A stretch of DNA of 34,561 nucleotides from Candidatus Sifarchaeum marinoarchaea (lineage in GTDB: Archaea > Asgardarchaeota > Sifarchaeia > Borrarchaeales > Borrarchaeaceae): the NCBI GenBank assembly GCA_016294985.1, contig JAECRW010000003.1, forward strand, positions 1-34,561. The letters are read 5' to 3'. This document shows positions 1 to 8,932 of this stretch, in pieces (position 1 is the stretch's first letter; each line of letters opens with the position of its first letter). Position numbers and translations under genes: made by a program. The notes below the pieces were generated by a model, which was given only the letters and a program-made list of their open reading frames with translations, made no database searches and had not been told where the DNA came from.

Positions 1-1685
1 ATTATCACGAAACTGACGAAATAAAAATCAACTGTGATCCAGGACGTGTAAGACGTCCGCTAATGATTGTAGAGAATGGACAACCAAAGATTACTCCAAA
101 ACAAGTTGAAAAACTCATAAATGGAGAATTGAAATGGAATGATCTGATTTTAAATGGACTAATCGAATATCTTGATGCAGAGGAAGAAGAAAATGTGTAT
201 ATTGCGATTAGTCTAGAAGACCTTACACAATCGCACACACATCTTGAAATCGCTATTTCCACTATTTTGGGAATTTGTGCAAGTATTATACCCTTTCCAC
301 AGCACAATCAATCACCAAGAAATACTTACGAAGCGGGTATGTCAAAGCAAGCCCTTGGTTTATACGCCAAGAATTTTCAATTACGTGTTGACACCAGAGG
401 GCATTTCCTCCATTACCCCCAAGTTCCTCTTGTAAAAACACGAGCAATGGATGTAATTGATTTTGATAAATGTCCCGCAGGACAAAATTTTGTTGTTGCA
501 ATCCTCAGTCATGGTGGCTATAATATGGAAGATGCTCTCATAATAAATAAGGCATCGCTTGAAAGAGGACTTGCGCGATCTACATTTTTCCGATGTTATG
601 ATGTTGAGGAGAAACGCTACCCAGGCGGACAAGAAGATCGTTTTGAAATACCTGGTAAAAATGTAAGAGGATATAGAGTTAGTGAAGCTTATAGGCATCT
701 CGCTGACGATGGGCTTATCGAACCAGAGACTGATGTTTCTGGAGGAGATGTTATCATAGGGCGCACTAGCCCTCCCAGATTCTTGGAAGAATACACAGAA
801 TTCGAAATGCCAGCACCTATTCGTAGGGAGACTTCAATCAGCCTGCGCCACGGCGAACGGGGCACTATTGACACAGTAATTGTTACAGAAACCGTTGATG
901 GAAATCGATTAGTGAAAGTAAGAGTCCGAGACCAGAGGATTCCAGAACTCGGAGATAAATTTGCCTCAAGGCACGGACAAAAAGGAGTCTTAGGAATTAT
1001 CGTTCGGCAAGAAGACATGCCCTTTACGGAAGATGGGGTAGTTCCCGATTTGGTAATCAATCCTCATGCAATACCTAGCAGAATGACAGTAGGACAAATA
1101 ATTGAAGCCATATCCAGCAAAGTAGGTTGTATTCAAGGCATAAGAAAGGATGGAACTGCATTTTCTGGGAGTGAAGAAACACTACAAGAGGAAATGAGAA
1201 ACTCTGGCTTTGATCATAGAGGTCTAGAGAGTATGTATAATGGTATGACAGGGGAAAAATTCGAGGTAGATATCTTCATTGGAGTAGTTTATTATCAGAG
1301 GCTCCATCACATGGTTGCTGACAAACTCCATGCCCGAGCAAGAGGACCTGTCCAAATATTGACTAGACAACCCACCGAAGGCCGTGCAAGAGAAGGTGGA
1401 CTTCGTTTTGGCGAAATGGAACGAGATTGTTTGATAGGTCATGGTGCAGCACTATTACTAAAAGAACGTCTATTAGACGAGTCCGATAAGACTGTAGTAA
1501 TAGTTTGTGACGAATGCGGAATGCTAGCAGTACAAGATCGCTCACGAGATCGTTATTATTGTCCAATATGCGGTGACAAAACAACTGTGAGCCGTGTAAC
1601 TATGTCATATGCGTTTAAATTATTACTCCAAGAATTAATGAGTCTTGGAATTTCTCCACGTTTAAGATTAAAAGAACCTGCCTGA
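1..1685 (+). CDS. rpoB: DNA-directed RNA polymerase subunit B, C-terminal part (5' end outside window)
   Basis: This is the second-largest subunit of archaeal RNA polymerase, which forms the wall, hybrid-binding region and clamp anchor of the enzyme. The reading frame is already open at the window edge (CDPGRVRRPLMIVENG is encoded before and across the first ATG at 63), so the gene begins upstream. Visible family blocks include SHGGYNMEDALIINKAS, the GDKFASRHGQKGVLG block and a C-terminal four-cysteine zinc site (CDECG ... CPICG). About 560 residues are present. Because the start is missing, it cannot be told whether this is a single-chain B or the B' half of a split B subunit. rpoA1 follows after 14 nt in the same operon. 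Identity is certain from the motifs; only the full extent is unknown. Confidence 0.97.
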   Translation, partial: YHETDEIKINCDPGRVRRPLMIVENGQPKITPKQVEKLINGELKWNDLILNGLIEYLDAEEEENVYIAISLEDLTQSHTHLEIAISTILGICASIIPFPQHNQSPRNTYEAGMSKQALGLYAKNFQLRVDTRGHFLHYPQVPLVKTRAMDVIDFDKCPAGQNFVVAILSHGGYNMEDALIINKASLERGLARSTFFRCYDVEEKRYPGGQEDRFEIPGKNVRGYRVSEAYRHLADDGLIEPETDVSGGDVIIGRTSPPRFLEEYTEFEMPAPIRRETSISLRHGERGTIDTVIVTETVDGNRLVKVRVRDQRIPELGDKFASRHGQKGVLGIIVRQEDMPFTEDGVVPDLVINPHAIPSRMTVGQIIEAISSKVGCIQGIRKDGTAFSGSEETLQEEMRNSGFDHRGLESMYNGMTGEKFEVDIFIGVVYYQRLHHMVADKLHARARGPVQILTRQPTEGRAREGGLRFGEMERDCLIGHGAALLLKERLLDESDKTVVIVCDECGMLAVQDRSRDRYYCPICGDKTTVSRVTMSYAFKLLLQELMSLGISPRLRLKEPA

Positions 1686-1699
1686 GAGGGAAAAATAGA

Positions 1700-4357
1700 A
1701 TGTCTACACTTCCAAAGGTTATTAATCAAATACAATTTGGTTTATTATCTCCAGATGATATACGAAAAATGTCTGTTACCCGAATCATCACTGCAGATAC
1801 GTATGATGAGGATGGACTACCTATAGACTCTGGACTAATGGATGGTCGATTGGGAACCATTGAGCCAGGACAGACATGTAAATCCTGTGGTAATAGAGTT
1901 GGAGAATGTCCTGGGCATTTTGGGCACATAGAACTTGCCCGACCTGTAATACATGTTGGTTTTGCGAAGATTATCCAAAAACTTCTTCGAGCTATCTGTA
2001 GAGATTGTGCCCGCCTTACTTTAAGTGATGATGAAAGACAAGATTTTGAGAAGAATTTAGACAAATACGAAGAGGAATGGGGCGAACTGGATCCCGAAAT
2101 TGTGAAAGAGGTTTTAAAAAGAGCAACAAAAATGAAAACATGCCCCGATTGCGGAAAGGAAAAGTTGAAGATCCGTCTTGAAAAACCGACTACTTATTAT
2201 GAAGAACATGAGTCAGGTGCCGCACGTTTAACTCCAAGTGACATACGGGCAGTCATGGAAAAAATACCCGATGGAGATTGTCGATTAATTGGAATTAACC
2301 CGAAAGTTGTTCGCCCAGAATGGATGGTGCTTGTTGTACTTCCAGTTCCACCTGTTGCTGTACGTCCAAGTATCACCTTAGAGTCTGGTGTTCGTTCAGA
2401 GGATGATCTCACACATAAATTAGTAGATATAATTAGGATTAATCAACGATTAAGTGAAAATATCGAAGCAGGCGCACCCCAATTAATAGTTGATGACTTG
2501 TGGGAACTTTTACAGTATCATGTTACGACATTTTTTGATAATGAAGTCTCAGGTATTCCACCTGCACGTCATAGATCTGGAAGGGCCTTAAGAACACTAT
2601 CTCAAAGACTAAAAGGAAAAGAAGGGCGATTCAGAAGTAATTTATCTGGGAAGCGAGTTGACTTTTCGGCACGTACTGTTATTTCGCCAGATCCAAACCT
2701 CGGAATAAACGAAGTAGGCGTACCATCAGAAGTAGCACAGATTTTAACTATTCCAGAACGTGTTACAGAATGGAATATAGAAGAAATGAGAGAACTTGTA
2801 ATGAGAGGACATGATGATCATCCAGGTGCAAATTACATAATTCGCAGTGATGGAAGACGGGTTGATTTACGATTTGTAAAAGATAAAACTACAGTGAGTG
2901 AAGCTCTTAGGCCAGGATATGTGGTAGAACGTCATCTTAAGGACGGAGATATCGTTCTATTCAACCGTCAGCCATCTCTCCATAGAATGTCTATCATGGC
3001 GCATGAAGTTAAAGTAATGCCTTTCAGAACGTTCAGACTTAACCTGTGTGTCTGCCCTCCATACAACGCCGACTTCGATGGCGATGAAATGAACCTTCAT
3101 GTCCCTCAAAGCGAAGAAGCACGAGCTGAAGCAAGAATTCTTATGCGTGTTGAAGAAAATATCCTTTCACCTCGATATGGCGGCCCTATTATAGGAGCAC
3201 TTCAAGATTATATATCTGCGGGATTTCTCCTTACGAGAAAAAATGCGTTCTTCACCAAAAAAGATGTCTGCCAACTATTTTTTGCTGCAGGGTTTAAGGG
3301 CGACCTGCCCTCGCCTACGATACAAAAACCTGTTAAATTATGGTCTGGAAAGCAGTTATTGAGTACATTGATACCTTCTCTGCTCAATTTAACTCTCACT
3401 TCGAAAGCTTGTATTAAGTGCAGTGTATGCGAAAAGGATGATTGCCCCAACGATGCATACGTCATTGTCAGAAATGGAAAACTTATGTCAGGAGTTATTG
3501 ATAAGAAAACACTGGGAGCTGGTCAGGCCAATTCTTTGCTTCATAGAATTGTTAAAGATTATGGAAGTCAACGGGCTAGAGAGTTTCTTGATTCCATTAC
3601 ACGATTGCTATTGGAGTTAATTACATCAAAGGGCTTTACTCTGGGTCTCGATGATGTTGACCTTAGTGTTGAATCAAAAAACATGATAGATGGAGTTTTA
3701 AACAAAGCAGAAGATAAAGTTGACGAACTTATAAAAGTATATAGACGAGGTGAGTTAGATCGCCTTCCAGGACGCACTTTAGAGGAAACTTTAGAGATGA
3801 GAATTATGCAGGAATTGGCTGAAGCTAGAGATGATGCAGGTACAATAGCTGGGAGAAATCTTGGATTGAATAATCATGCAGTGATAATGGCTACTACTGG
3901 TGCTAGAGGGAGTAATCTAAATCTCGCCCAAATGACAGCTTGTGTTGGTCAACAATCTGTAAGAGGAGAAAGAATCCATAGAGGCTTTAGAGATCGCGTA
4001 TTACCTCATTTCAAGGAAGGTGACCTGAGCGCTATCGCGCGAGGCTTTGTAAAAGCCAGTTATCGAAGCGGATTAACTCCTATTGAATTCTTTTTCCATG
4101 CCATGGGTGGTCGTGAAGGCTTGGTAGATACTGCAGTTCGCACCAGCACCTCAGGCTATATGCAAAGACGATTAATTAATGCTCTGCAAGACGTAAAGAA
4201 TGAAAATGATGGAACTGTAAGAAACGCAATCGGCCAAATAATTCAATTCATATATGGTGAAGATGGAGTTGATCCCGCAAAAAGCGATCATGGGAAAGCA
4301 ATGAACATGGACGTGATCTTTGAAAAAATTCTAAGTCAGAGGAGGGTTGAAGAATAG
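1700..4357 (+). CDS. rpoA1: DNA-directed RNA polymerase subunit A' (RpoA1)
   Basis: This is the N-terminal two thirds of the largest RNA polymerase subunit, containing the clamp and active centre. The protein has 885 residues, normal for archaeal A'. The catalytic metal-binding loop NADFDGDEMN is at residues 456-465 (aspartates 458, 460, 462). Near the N-terminus lies the clamp zinc motif CKSCGNRVGECPGHFGH, followed by a second cysteine pair (CPDCGKEK). FNRQPSLHRMSIMAHEVKV and the bridge-helix region (MATTGARGSNLNLAQM, GGREGLVDTAVRTSTSGYMQ) are intact. The ATG at 1700 follows a purine-rich GAGGG. The gene ends at a TAG that overlaps the proposed start of rpoA2. The A'/A'' split at this point is the standard archaeal arrangement. 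Confidence 0.98.
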   Translation: MSTLPKVINQIQFGLLSPDDIRKMSVTRIITADTYDEDGLPIDSGLMDGRLGTIEPGQTCKSCGNRVGECPGHFGHIELARPVIHVGFAKIIQKLLRAICRDCARLTLSDDERQDFEKNLDKYEEEWGELDPEIVKEVLKRATKMKTCPDCGKEKLKIRLEKPTTYYEEHESGAARLTPSDIRAVMEKIPDGDCRLIGINPKVVRPEWMVLVVLPVPPVAVRPSITLESGVRSEDDLTHKLVDIIRINQRLSENIEAGAPQLIVDDLWELLQYHVTTFFDNEVSGIPPARHRSGRALRTLSQRLKGKEGRFRSNLSGKRVDFSARTVISPDPNLGINEVGVPSEVAQILTIPERVTEWNIEEMRELVMRGHDDHPGANYIIRSDGRRVDLRFVKDKTTVSEALRPGYVVERHLKDGDIVLFNRQPSLHRMSIMAHEVKVMPFRTFRLNLCVCPPYNADFDGDEMNLHVPQSEEARAEARILMRVEENILSPRYGGPIIGALQDYISAGFLLTRKNAFFTKKDVCQLFFAAGFKGDLPSPTIQKPVKLWSGKQLLSTLIPSLLNLTLTSKACIKCSVCEKDDCPNDAYVIVRNGKLMSGVIDKKTLGAGQANSLLHRIVKDYGSQRAREFLDSITRLLLELITSKGFTLGLDDVDLSVESKNMIDGVLNKAEDKVDELIKVYRRGELDRLPGRTLEETLEMRIMQELAEARDDAGTIAGRNLGLNNHAVIMATTGARGSNLNLAQMTACVGQQSVRGERIHRGFRDRVLPHFKEGDLSAIARGFVKASYRSGLTPIEFFFHAMGGREGLVDTAVRTSTSGYMQRRLINALQDVKNENDGTVRNAIGQIIQFIYGEDGVDPAKSDHGKAMNMDVIFEKILSQRRVEE

Positions 4358-5526
4358 TAACTAAAGCAAAATTGAAAAGATTAGAAGAAAACAACGAACT
4401 TCCTCTCGCCGTAATTAATGAGTTAAAGGAAAAGCTAGAAGAGACTGAAGTTACTGAAGAAGAGTTTGATCTGATTATTGAAGAAGCAAGAAAAGCATAT
4501 TCTAAAGCGTTGGTGGAACCTGGAGAGGCTGTAGGTACAATTGCAGCGCAATCAATCGGTGAGCCAGGCACGCAAATGACGCTCAGAACGTTCCACTACG
4601 CTGGAGTTGCTGAATTGAACGTTACGCTCGGTCTTCCTCGTCTAATTGAAATCGTAGACGCACGTAAAAATCCTTCTACCCCAATGATGACTGCTTATTT
4701 GGATGACGCTAATAAAACAGATGGCGCAAAAGCACGTGAAGTCGCACGGCGTATTGAAGAAACGAAAATTGAGAAGGTAACTTACGATATCGAAATCAAC
4801 CTTAGCAACATGCAAATAGAATTAAAACTAGATCCTAACCTTATGGAGGATAAAGGATTAACAGCAGAGTTCATTGTGGAGAAACTGAACAAACTCAAAA
4901 AAGGAGACGCAGAACTCCTGAATGATTATACGATTATTGTCCGGCCAAAAAGTGATAACTTTACAGAGTTACAAAAACTTGCTGAAAAAATTCGAACATT
5001 GCCATTAAAAGGGCTCAAAGATGTCAAAAGAACGGTGATTCGGAAAGAAGAAGATGAATTTGTTATCTATTCTGAAGGTACTAATTTATTAAACGTCCTT
5101 CGTGTTTCAGGCGTAGATCCAATGAGGACTATTTCTAATCATATTCATGAGATCGCAGATTGCCTTGGCATAGAAGCGGCAAGGAACATTATTATAACCG
5201 AGGCCATCAATGTACTTGAGGAACAAGGACTTGATGTTGATTTGCGTCATGTTATGCTAGTTGCAGATCTTATGACCGTCACTGGCGAGGTAAGACAAAT
5301 TGGTCGGCATGGTATAAGCGGTGAAAAGGCAAGCGTTTTGGCAAGAGCCGCTTTTGAGGTAACCGTTAAGCATTTATTAGAAGCAAGTACCCGAGGCGAA
5401 ATTGATCATTTGAAGGGAATAACAGAAAACGTGATTATCGGGCAAACGATATTACTTGGGACGGGTGCGATAGATCTTATGATGAGCCGAGAGAGGAAGA
5501 AAAAGACAAAGGAGGCAAAAAAATAA
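4354..5526 (+). CDS. rpoA2: DNA-directed RNA polymerase subunit A'' (RpoA2), probable AUA start
   Basis: This is the C-terminal third of the largest RNA polymerase subunit, carrying the trigger-loop side of the active centre and the jaw. The signature EPGEAVGTIAAQSIGEPGTQ and the following TLRTFHYAGVAELNVTLGLP are intact, as is the C-terminal block GRHGISGEKASVLARAAFEVT. No ATG or GTG lies between the in-frame stop at 4348-4350 and the conserved region. A TTG at 4372 is possible but has no Shine-Dalgarno (SD) sequence at a useful distance. GGAGGG at 4341-4346 lies 7 nt before an ATA at 4354, and this ATA overlaps the rpoA1 TAG (ATAG), mirroring usual ATGA coupling. I therefore choose 4354, giving 390 residues. 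The function is certain; the start is inference. Confidence 0.93.
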   Translation: MVTKAKLKRLEENNELPLAVINELKEKLEETEVTEEEFDLIIEEARKAYSKALVEPGEAVGTIAAQSIGEPGTQMTLRTFHYAGVAELNVTLGLPRLIEIVDARKNPSTPMMTAYLDDANKTDGAKAREVARRIEETKIEKVTYDIEINLSNMQIELKLDPNLMEDKGLTAEFIVEKLNKLKKGDAELLNDYTIIVRPKSDNFTELQKLAEKIRTLPLKGLKDVKRTVIRKEEDEFVIYSEGTNLLNVLRVSGVDPMRTISNHIHEIADCLGIEAARNIIITEAINVLEEQGLDVDLRHVMLVADLMTVTGEVRQIGRHGISGEKASVLARAAFEVTVKHLLEASTRGEIDHLKGITENVIIGQTILLGTGAIDLMMSRERKKKTKEAKK

Positions 5527-5835
5527 ATGGCGGATATAGCGAAAAGTATTCAAATCGCAGTAAAAACGGGTAAAACTATATTAGGAGCTAATGAATCTAT
5601 AAAAGCTGTTAAACATGGAGATGCAAAACTAGTTATACTTGCAGCAAACACTCCATCAACAATAAGAAATGATATTATACATTATTCTAAATTATCGAAA
5701 GTACCAACATTAGAGTTTGAAGGATCCAGCTTAGATTTGGGGTTTATTTGTGGTAAACCATTCTTAGTATCGGTTGTATCGGTTCAAGAACCAGGTGATT
5801 CAGATTTACTCAATTTATTGGGGGGCAATATTTGA
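5527..5835 (+). CDS. rpl30e: Ribosomal protein L30e
   Basis: This is a small K-turn RNA-binding protein of the L7Ae/L30e family and part of the large ribosomal subunit. It has 102 residues, the usual length. Recognisable family blocks are the N-terminal KTGKTILGANESIKAVKHGDAKLVILAANTP and the C-terminal LGFICGKPFLVSVVSV. It lies directly after the rpoA2 stop (TAA then ATG), with the GGAGG Shine-Dalgarno 11 nt upstream inside the end of rpoA2, so translation is probably coupled. Its stop overlaps the TTG start of nusA. The position between rpoA2 and nusA is the canonical archaeal order, which separates it from its relative L7Ae. Confidence 0.95.
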   Translation: MADIAKSIQIAVKTGKTILGANESIKAVKHGDAKLVILAANTPSTIRNDIIHYSKLSKVPTLEFEGSSLDLGFICGKPFLVSVVSVQEPGDSDLLNLLGGNI

Positions 5836-6257
5836 GTAGCGTTAAAATAACAAGCGATGAAATCAAGTATATTGCATTATTTGAAAACATTACAGGTGCC
5901 ATCACAAAGGATGTTATTATTGATGATGACCGTCTGATTTTTGTAGTCAAAGAGGGGGATATAGGGAGAGCTATTGGGAAGCGTGGGATAAACATAAAAA
6001 GAGCCAAGGACATGCTACACAGAAACATCGACATTGTTGAATACGCAGATTCTGAGGTTGAGTTCATCAAAAACACTCTGGCGCCTGCTCGGATTAAGAG
6101 TGTAAGCGTTTCAGAAAAAAAAGAGCGGAAAGTAGCTATTGTAAATGTTGAACCCAAAGACAGAGGTATTGCAATAGGTAAAAATGGAAAAAACGTTGCA
6201 CGTGCACGCCTTCTTGCAAAAAGATACCTCAATATCGATGATGTAATAATTTCATAA
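5832..6257 (+). CDS. nusA: NusA-like transcription factor (archaeal, KH domains only)
   Basis: This is the archaeal short form of the transcription termination/antitermination factor NusA. It consists of two KH RNA-binding domains and lacks the bacterial N-terminal and S1 regions. It has 141 residues, normal for archaea. The KH signature loops are visible as GRAIGKRGINIKRAKDML in the first half and RGIAIGKNGKNVARARLLA in the second. The TTG start at 5832 overlaps the L30e stop (TTGA), so the two genes are translationally coupled. It sits in the RNA polymerase/ribosomal protein operon as in most archaea, and it is expected to act with RNA polymerase. Confidence 0.94.
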   Translation: MSSVKITSDEIKYIALFENITGAITKDVIIDDDRLIFVVKEGDIGRAIGKRGINIKRAKDMLHRNIDIVEYADSEVEFIKNTLAPARIKSVSVSEKKERKVAIVNVEPKDRGIAIGKNGKNVARARLLAKRYLNIDDVIIS

Positions 6258-6296
6258 CCTCTTGATGGCGTAGATCAGAAAAGGTGGTATTATAAA

Positions 6297-6740
6297 ATGC
6301 CAGGAAGCAAGGCACCAAAAGGAGAATTTGCCGCAGGATTATTAACACGTAAGAGAAAAAAGTTTAGATGGAAAGATCGCTATTACAAACGAAGACAATT
6401 AAAGCTTGACATTAAAGCAGATCCATTGGAAGGAGCGCCTCAAGCACGGGGTATAGTTTTGGAAAAAGTAGGTATCGAGTCCAAACAACCGAACTCAGCG
6501 ATTAGAAAGTGTGTTCGTGTTCAGCTGATAAAAAATGGAAAGCAAATAACTGCCTTCTTACCAGGAGACGGCGCACTTCTTTATGTAGATGAACATGATG
6601 AAGTAATAGTGGCGGGCATTGGTGGGTCTAAAGGTAGAAGTATGGGTGATCTTCCAGGAGTTAGGTGGAAAGTTACTCAAGTTAATGGTGTAGCGTTAGA
6701 TTCGTTGATATTGAAAAAGAAGGAGAAACCTATCCGGTAA
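6297..6740 (+). CDS. rps12: Ribosomal protein S12 (uS12)
   Basis: This is the small-subunit protein that lines the decoding centre and controls accuracy. At 147 residues it matches archaeal/eukaryotic S12. The conserved decoding-site loops are present as KQPNSAIRKCVRVQL and the VAGIGGSKGRSMGDLPGVRWKV block. The N-terminus is basic (TRKRKKFRWKDRYYKRR). The ATG at 6297 follows an AAGGTGG Shine-Dalgarno. It stands between nusA and rps7 in the usual archaeal order. Confidence 0.97.
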   Translation: MPGSKAPKGEFAAGLLTRKRKKFRWKDRYYKRRQLKLDIKADPLEGAPQARGIVLEKVGIESKQPNSAIRKCVRVQLIKNGKQITAFLPGDGALLYVDEHDEVIVAGIGGSKGRSMGDLPGVRWKVTQVNGVALDSLILKKKEKPIR

Positions 6741-6777
6741 ATGCTTCTTCATACTAATTCAAGGAGATGGAATAACG

Positions 6778-7371
6778 TTGTCAGATAAAAAACAAAAAGG
6801 TGGGACTTCTGAGATACTTCTATTTGGCAGATGGTCAACCGATGGAATAGAAGTCGAAGATCTTGGGTTAAAAAGATATATCTCTTTAAAGCCTGTAATC
6901 GCGCCACATTCAGGAGGCCGCCACGAACACCATCGCTTTCGAAAATCACAAGTATCAATTGTGGAGCGATTTATAAATAAATTAATGCGCGGCGGACGTA
7001 ATACTGGCAAAAAGATGAAAATAACTAAGGCCATAATGGTTGCCTTTGAAATTATTAATTTACGAACCAAAGCAAATCCTGTTAAGATTTTGGTAAGAGC
7101 TGTAGAAAATAGTGCGCTTCAAGAAGAAACAACCCGCATTTCCTATGGTGGTATTGTATATCATCAAGCAGTTGATGTTGCACCCCAAAGAAGGGTCGAT
7201 CTGTCTTTACAGTTTCTGGCTCAAGGAATAAAAAAGGCTAGTTTTAGTACTGTGAAGTCATTTGAAGAATGTGTTGCTGAAGAATTGATTGCAGCTGCAA
7301 ATAATGATACACGAAGTTTTGCGATTAAAAGACGCCAAGAAAAAGAGCGAATTGCATTGTCTGCACGTTGA
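6778..7371 (+). CDS. rps7: Ribosomal protein S7 (uS7)
   Basis: This is a primary 16S rRNA-binding protein that nucleates assembly of the small-subunit head. It has 197 residues, with the archaeal N-terminal extension (LFGRWSTDGIEVEDLGLKRYISL) and the conserved RGGRNTGKKMK and RISYGGIVYHQAVDVAPQRRVDLSL blocks. The TTG at 6778 is taken as the start, with AAGGAGATGG upstream at a somewhat long distance (about 10 nt). An ATA at 6772 in the same frame lies closer, and the choice between them would change only two residues. The gene is followed by a hairpin with a T-run and a promoter-like region before EF-1A. Confidence 0.96.
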   Translation: MSDKKQKGGTSEILLFGRWSTDGIEVEDLGLKRYISLKPVIAPHSGGRHEHHRFRKSQVSIVERFINKLMRGGRNTGKKMKITKAIMVAFEIINLRTKANPVKILVRAVENSALQEETTRISYGGIVYHQAVDVAPQRRVDLSLQFLAQGIKKASFSTVKSFEECVAEELIAAANNDTRSFAIKRRQEKERIALSAR

Positions 7372-7437
7372 GTCAAAGTTCGGTGCGTGTGGACATTTAC
7401 CACTTGTAAACATTAAAGTAATTTGTATTAGTTCACC

Positions 7438-7461
7438 AGCTTGTTATCTCACAAGCTTTTT
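7438..7461 (+). terminator. Hairpin plus T-run after rps7
   Basis: AGCTTGT (7438-7444) and ACAAGCT (7451-7457) form a 7-bp stem with a 6-nt loop, followed immediately by T residues. It sits 66 nt after the rps7 stop and merges with the TATA-like TTTTTAAAAC used by the next gene. It may therefore end or attenuate the upstream operon. Archaeal termination mainly depends on the T-run, so the role of the stem is inference. Confidence 0.4.
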
Positions 7462-7496
7462 AAAACGAATTTACAATCTTTAAAAGAATATAAATC
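7456..7496 (+). promoter_or_regulatory. TATA-like elements upstream of EF-1A
   Basis: Two AT-rich boxes occur, CTTTTTAAAAC at 7456-7466 and CTTTAAAAGAATATAAATC at 7478-7496, 75-95 nt before the EF-1A start. Either could give EF-1A its own promoter within the operon. The call rests on composition and position only. Confidence 0.35.
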
Positions 7497-7557
7497 AATA
7501 AATTCAATACATTAGAAACTACCTTAGAACAACTAGAAAAGGTTTGGAGGAAAGGAT

Positions 7558-8859
7558 ATGTCAAAATCCGGAAAACCACATATGAACCTTGTGATTATTG
7601 GACATGTTGATCATGGCAAATCTACGCTTGTAGGACATCTTCTCGTCCTAACGGGAGCTATTGACGAGCGAACTATTGCAAAGTATGAAGAAGACGCTGA
7701 TAAGATTGGAAAGGGAAGTTTCAAATATGCATGGGTACTGGACAAGTTAAAAGAAGAACGTGAACGTGGCTTAACTATAGATATCGCATTTTGGCAATTT
7801 CAGACACCCAAATACTACTATACTATTATTGATTGCCCGGGCCATAGGGACTTCGTAAAGAACATGATTACTGGAACCTCACAAGCTGATGCTGCTATCC
7901 TCGCGGTATCAGCCCGTAAAGGCGAGTTCGAAGCTGGAATCGGCAAAGGCGGTCAGACCGTTGAGCATCTTGTGCTTGCAGCTACTCTAGGTGTCGATCA
8001 ATTCATTGTTGCTGTTAATAAGATGGATGTTGCAGATTGGAGCCAAGATCGGTTTGAAGAGATCAAAAGCAATGTTGAGAACGTCTTCAAATTAATTGAA
8101 AAAGAACTTGATATGAAAATTACACGCTTCTACATTCCAGTATCGGCTTGGACTGGCGATAATATAACTAAAGCGAGCGATAATATGGGATGGTTCAAAG
8201 AGAATACGATCCTTCAGGCTTTGGATGAAATGAAAATTCCACCGCAGCCGACCGATAAACCGCTTAGAATTCCAATTCAGGACGTCTATACTATCACTGG
8301 TGTGGGCACTGTGCCCGTCGGCAGGGTTGAGACTGGTGTTCTCAACGCAGGTGATAAGATCCAAATTGAGCCTGTCTCAAAAGTGGGTGAGGTAAAATCT
8401 ATAGAAATGCACCACGAGCAGATGCCAAAAGCAATGCCCGGCGACAACATCGGATTTAATCTCAAAGGAATTGCTAAATCAGAAATTCGACGTGGAGACG
8501 TAGCAGGAGACACTAACAACCCGCCCAGTGTAGCAAAGGAATTTACTGCACAGATATTCATATTGCATCATCCAACTGCAATTGCTGCAGGATATACTCC
8601 AGTTATACACGCACACACAGCTCAAGTTGCATCTACCTTCCTAGAACTTCAAGCAAAGATTGACCGAAGATCTGGAGAAACAGTTGAAGAGAATCCGCCA
8701 TATCTGAAAACAGGAGACGGTGCAATCGTAAAATTAGTACCCACAAGACCACTTTGTATCGAAGAATATGCAAGCCTTCCTCAATTAGGTAGGTTCGCTA
8801 TAAGAGATATGGCTAAGACAGTAGGTGTAGGAATCGTAAAGAATATAGTAAAACGGTGA
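7558..8859 (+). CDS. tuf: Translation elongation factor EF-1A (aEF1A)
   Basis: This GTPase delivers aminoacyl-tRNA to the ribosomal A site. It has 433 residues. GTP-binding motifs are GHVDHGKST (15-23), DCPGH (92-96) and NKMD (154-157), followed by VSAW. Domains 2 and 3 are complete (GTVPVGRVETGVL; KLVPTRPLCIEEY near the end). After the G3 region the protein has GEFEAGIGKGGQTVEH, the longer insertion typical of eocyte/TACK, Asgard and eukaryotic EF-1A; euryarchaeal proteins have a shorter loop here. The ATG at 7558 has GGAGG 7 nt upstream. rps10 follows, as in most archaea. Confidence 0.98.
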   Translation: MSKSGKPHMNLVIIGHVDHGKSTLVGHLLVLTGAIDERTIAKYEEDADKIGKGSFKYAWVLDKLKEERERGLTIDIAFWQFQTPKYYYTIIDCPGHRDFVKNMITGTSQADAAILAVSARKGEFEAGIGKGGQTVEHLVLAATLGVDQFIVAVNKMDVADWSQDRFEEIKSNVENVFKLIEKELDMKITRFYIPVSAWTGDNITKASDNMGWFKENTILQALDEMKIPPQPTDKPLRIPIQDVYTITGVGTVPVGRVETGVLNAGDKIQIEPVSKVGEVKSIEMHHEQMPKAMPGDNIGFNLKGIAKSEIRRGDVAGDTNNPPSVAKEFTAQIFILHHPTAIAAGYTPVIHAHTAQVASTFLELQAKIDRRSGETVEENPPYLKTGDGAIVKLVPTRPLCIEEYASLPQLGRFAIRDMAKTVGVGIVKNIVKR

Positions 8860-8889
8860 TTTTTTTCTAGGAAGCCTGCGAAGGCTTTC
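8860..8889 (+). other. T-run and hairpin between EF-1A and rps10
   Basis: Just after the EF-1A stop there is a run of seven T (8860-8866), then a 6-bp stem AAGCCT/AGGCTT (8872-8877 and 8882-8887) closed by a GCGA loop. It could lower read-through into rps10 or protect the mRNA 3' end. The order (T-run before the stem) is not that of a bacterial intrinsic terminator. Confidence 0.35.
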
Positions 8890-8932
8890 TCTATCAATTT
8901 TTATTATTTAAATTATAAGAAGAGGCAAGAAG

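Noticed and set aside
6772..6780. ATA at 6772 as a start for rps7
   Set aside because: TTG at 6778 is an accepted start and the difference is two residues; the Shine-Dalgarno spacing does not clearly favour either, so it is not counted as an AUA case.
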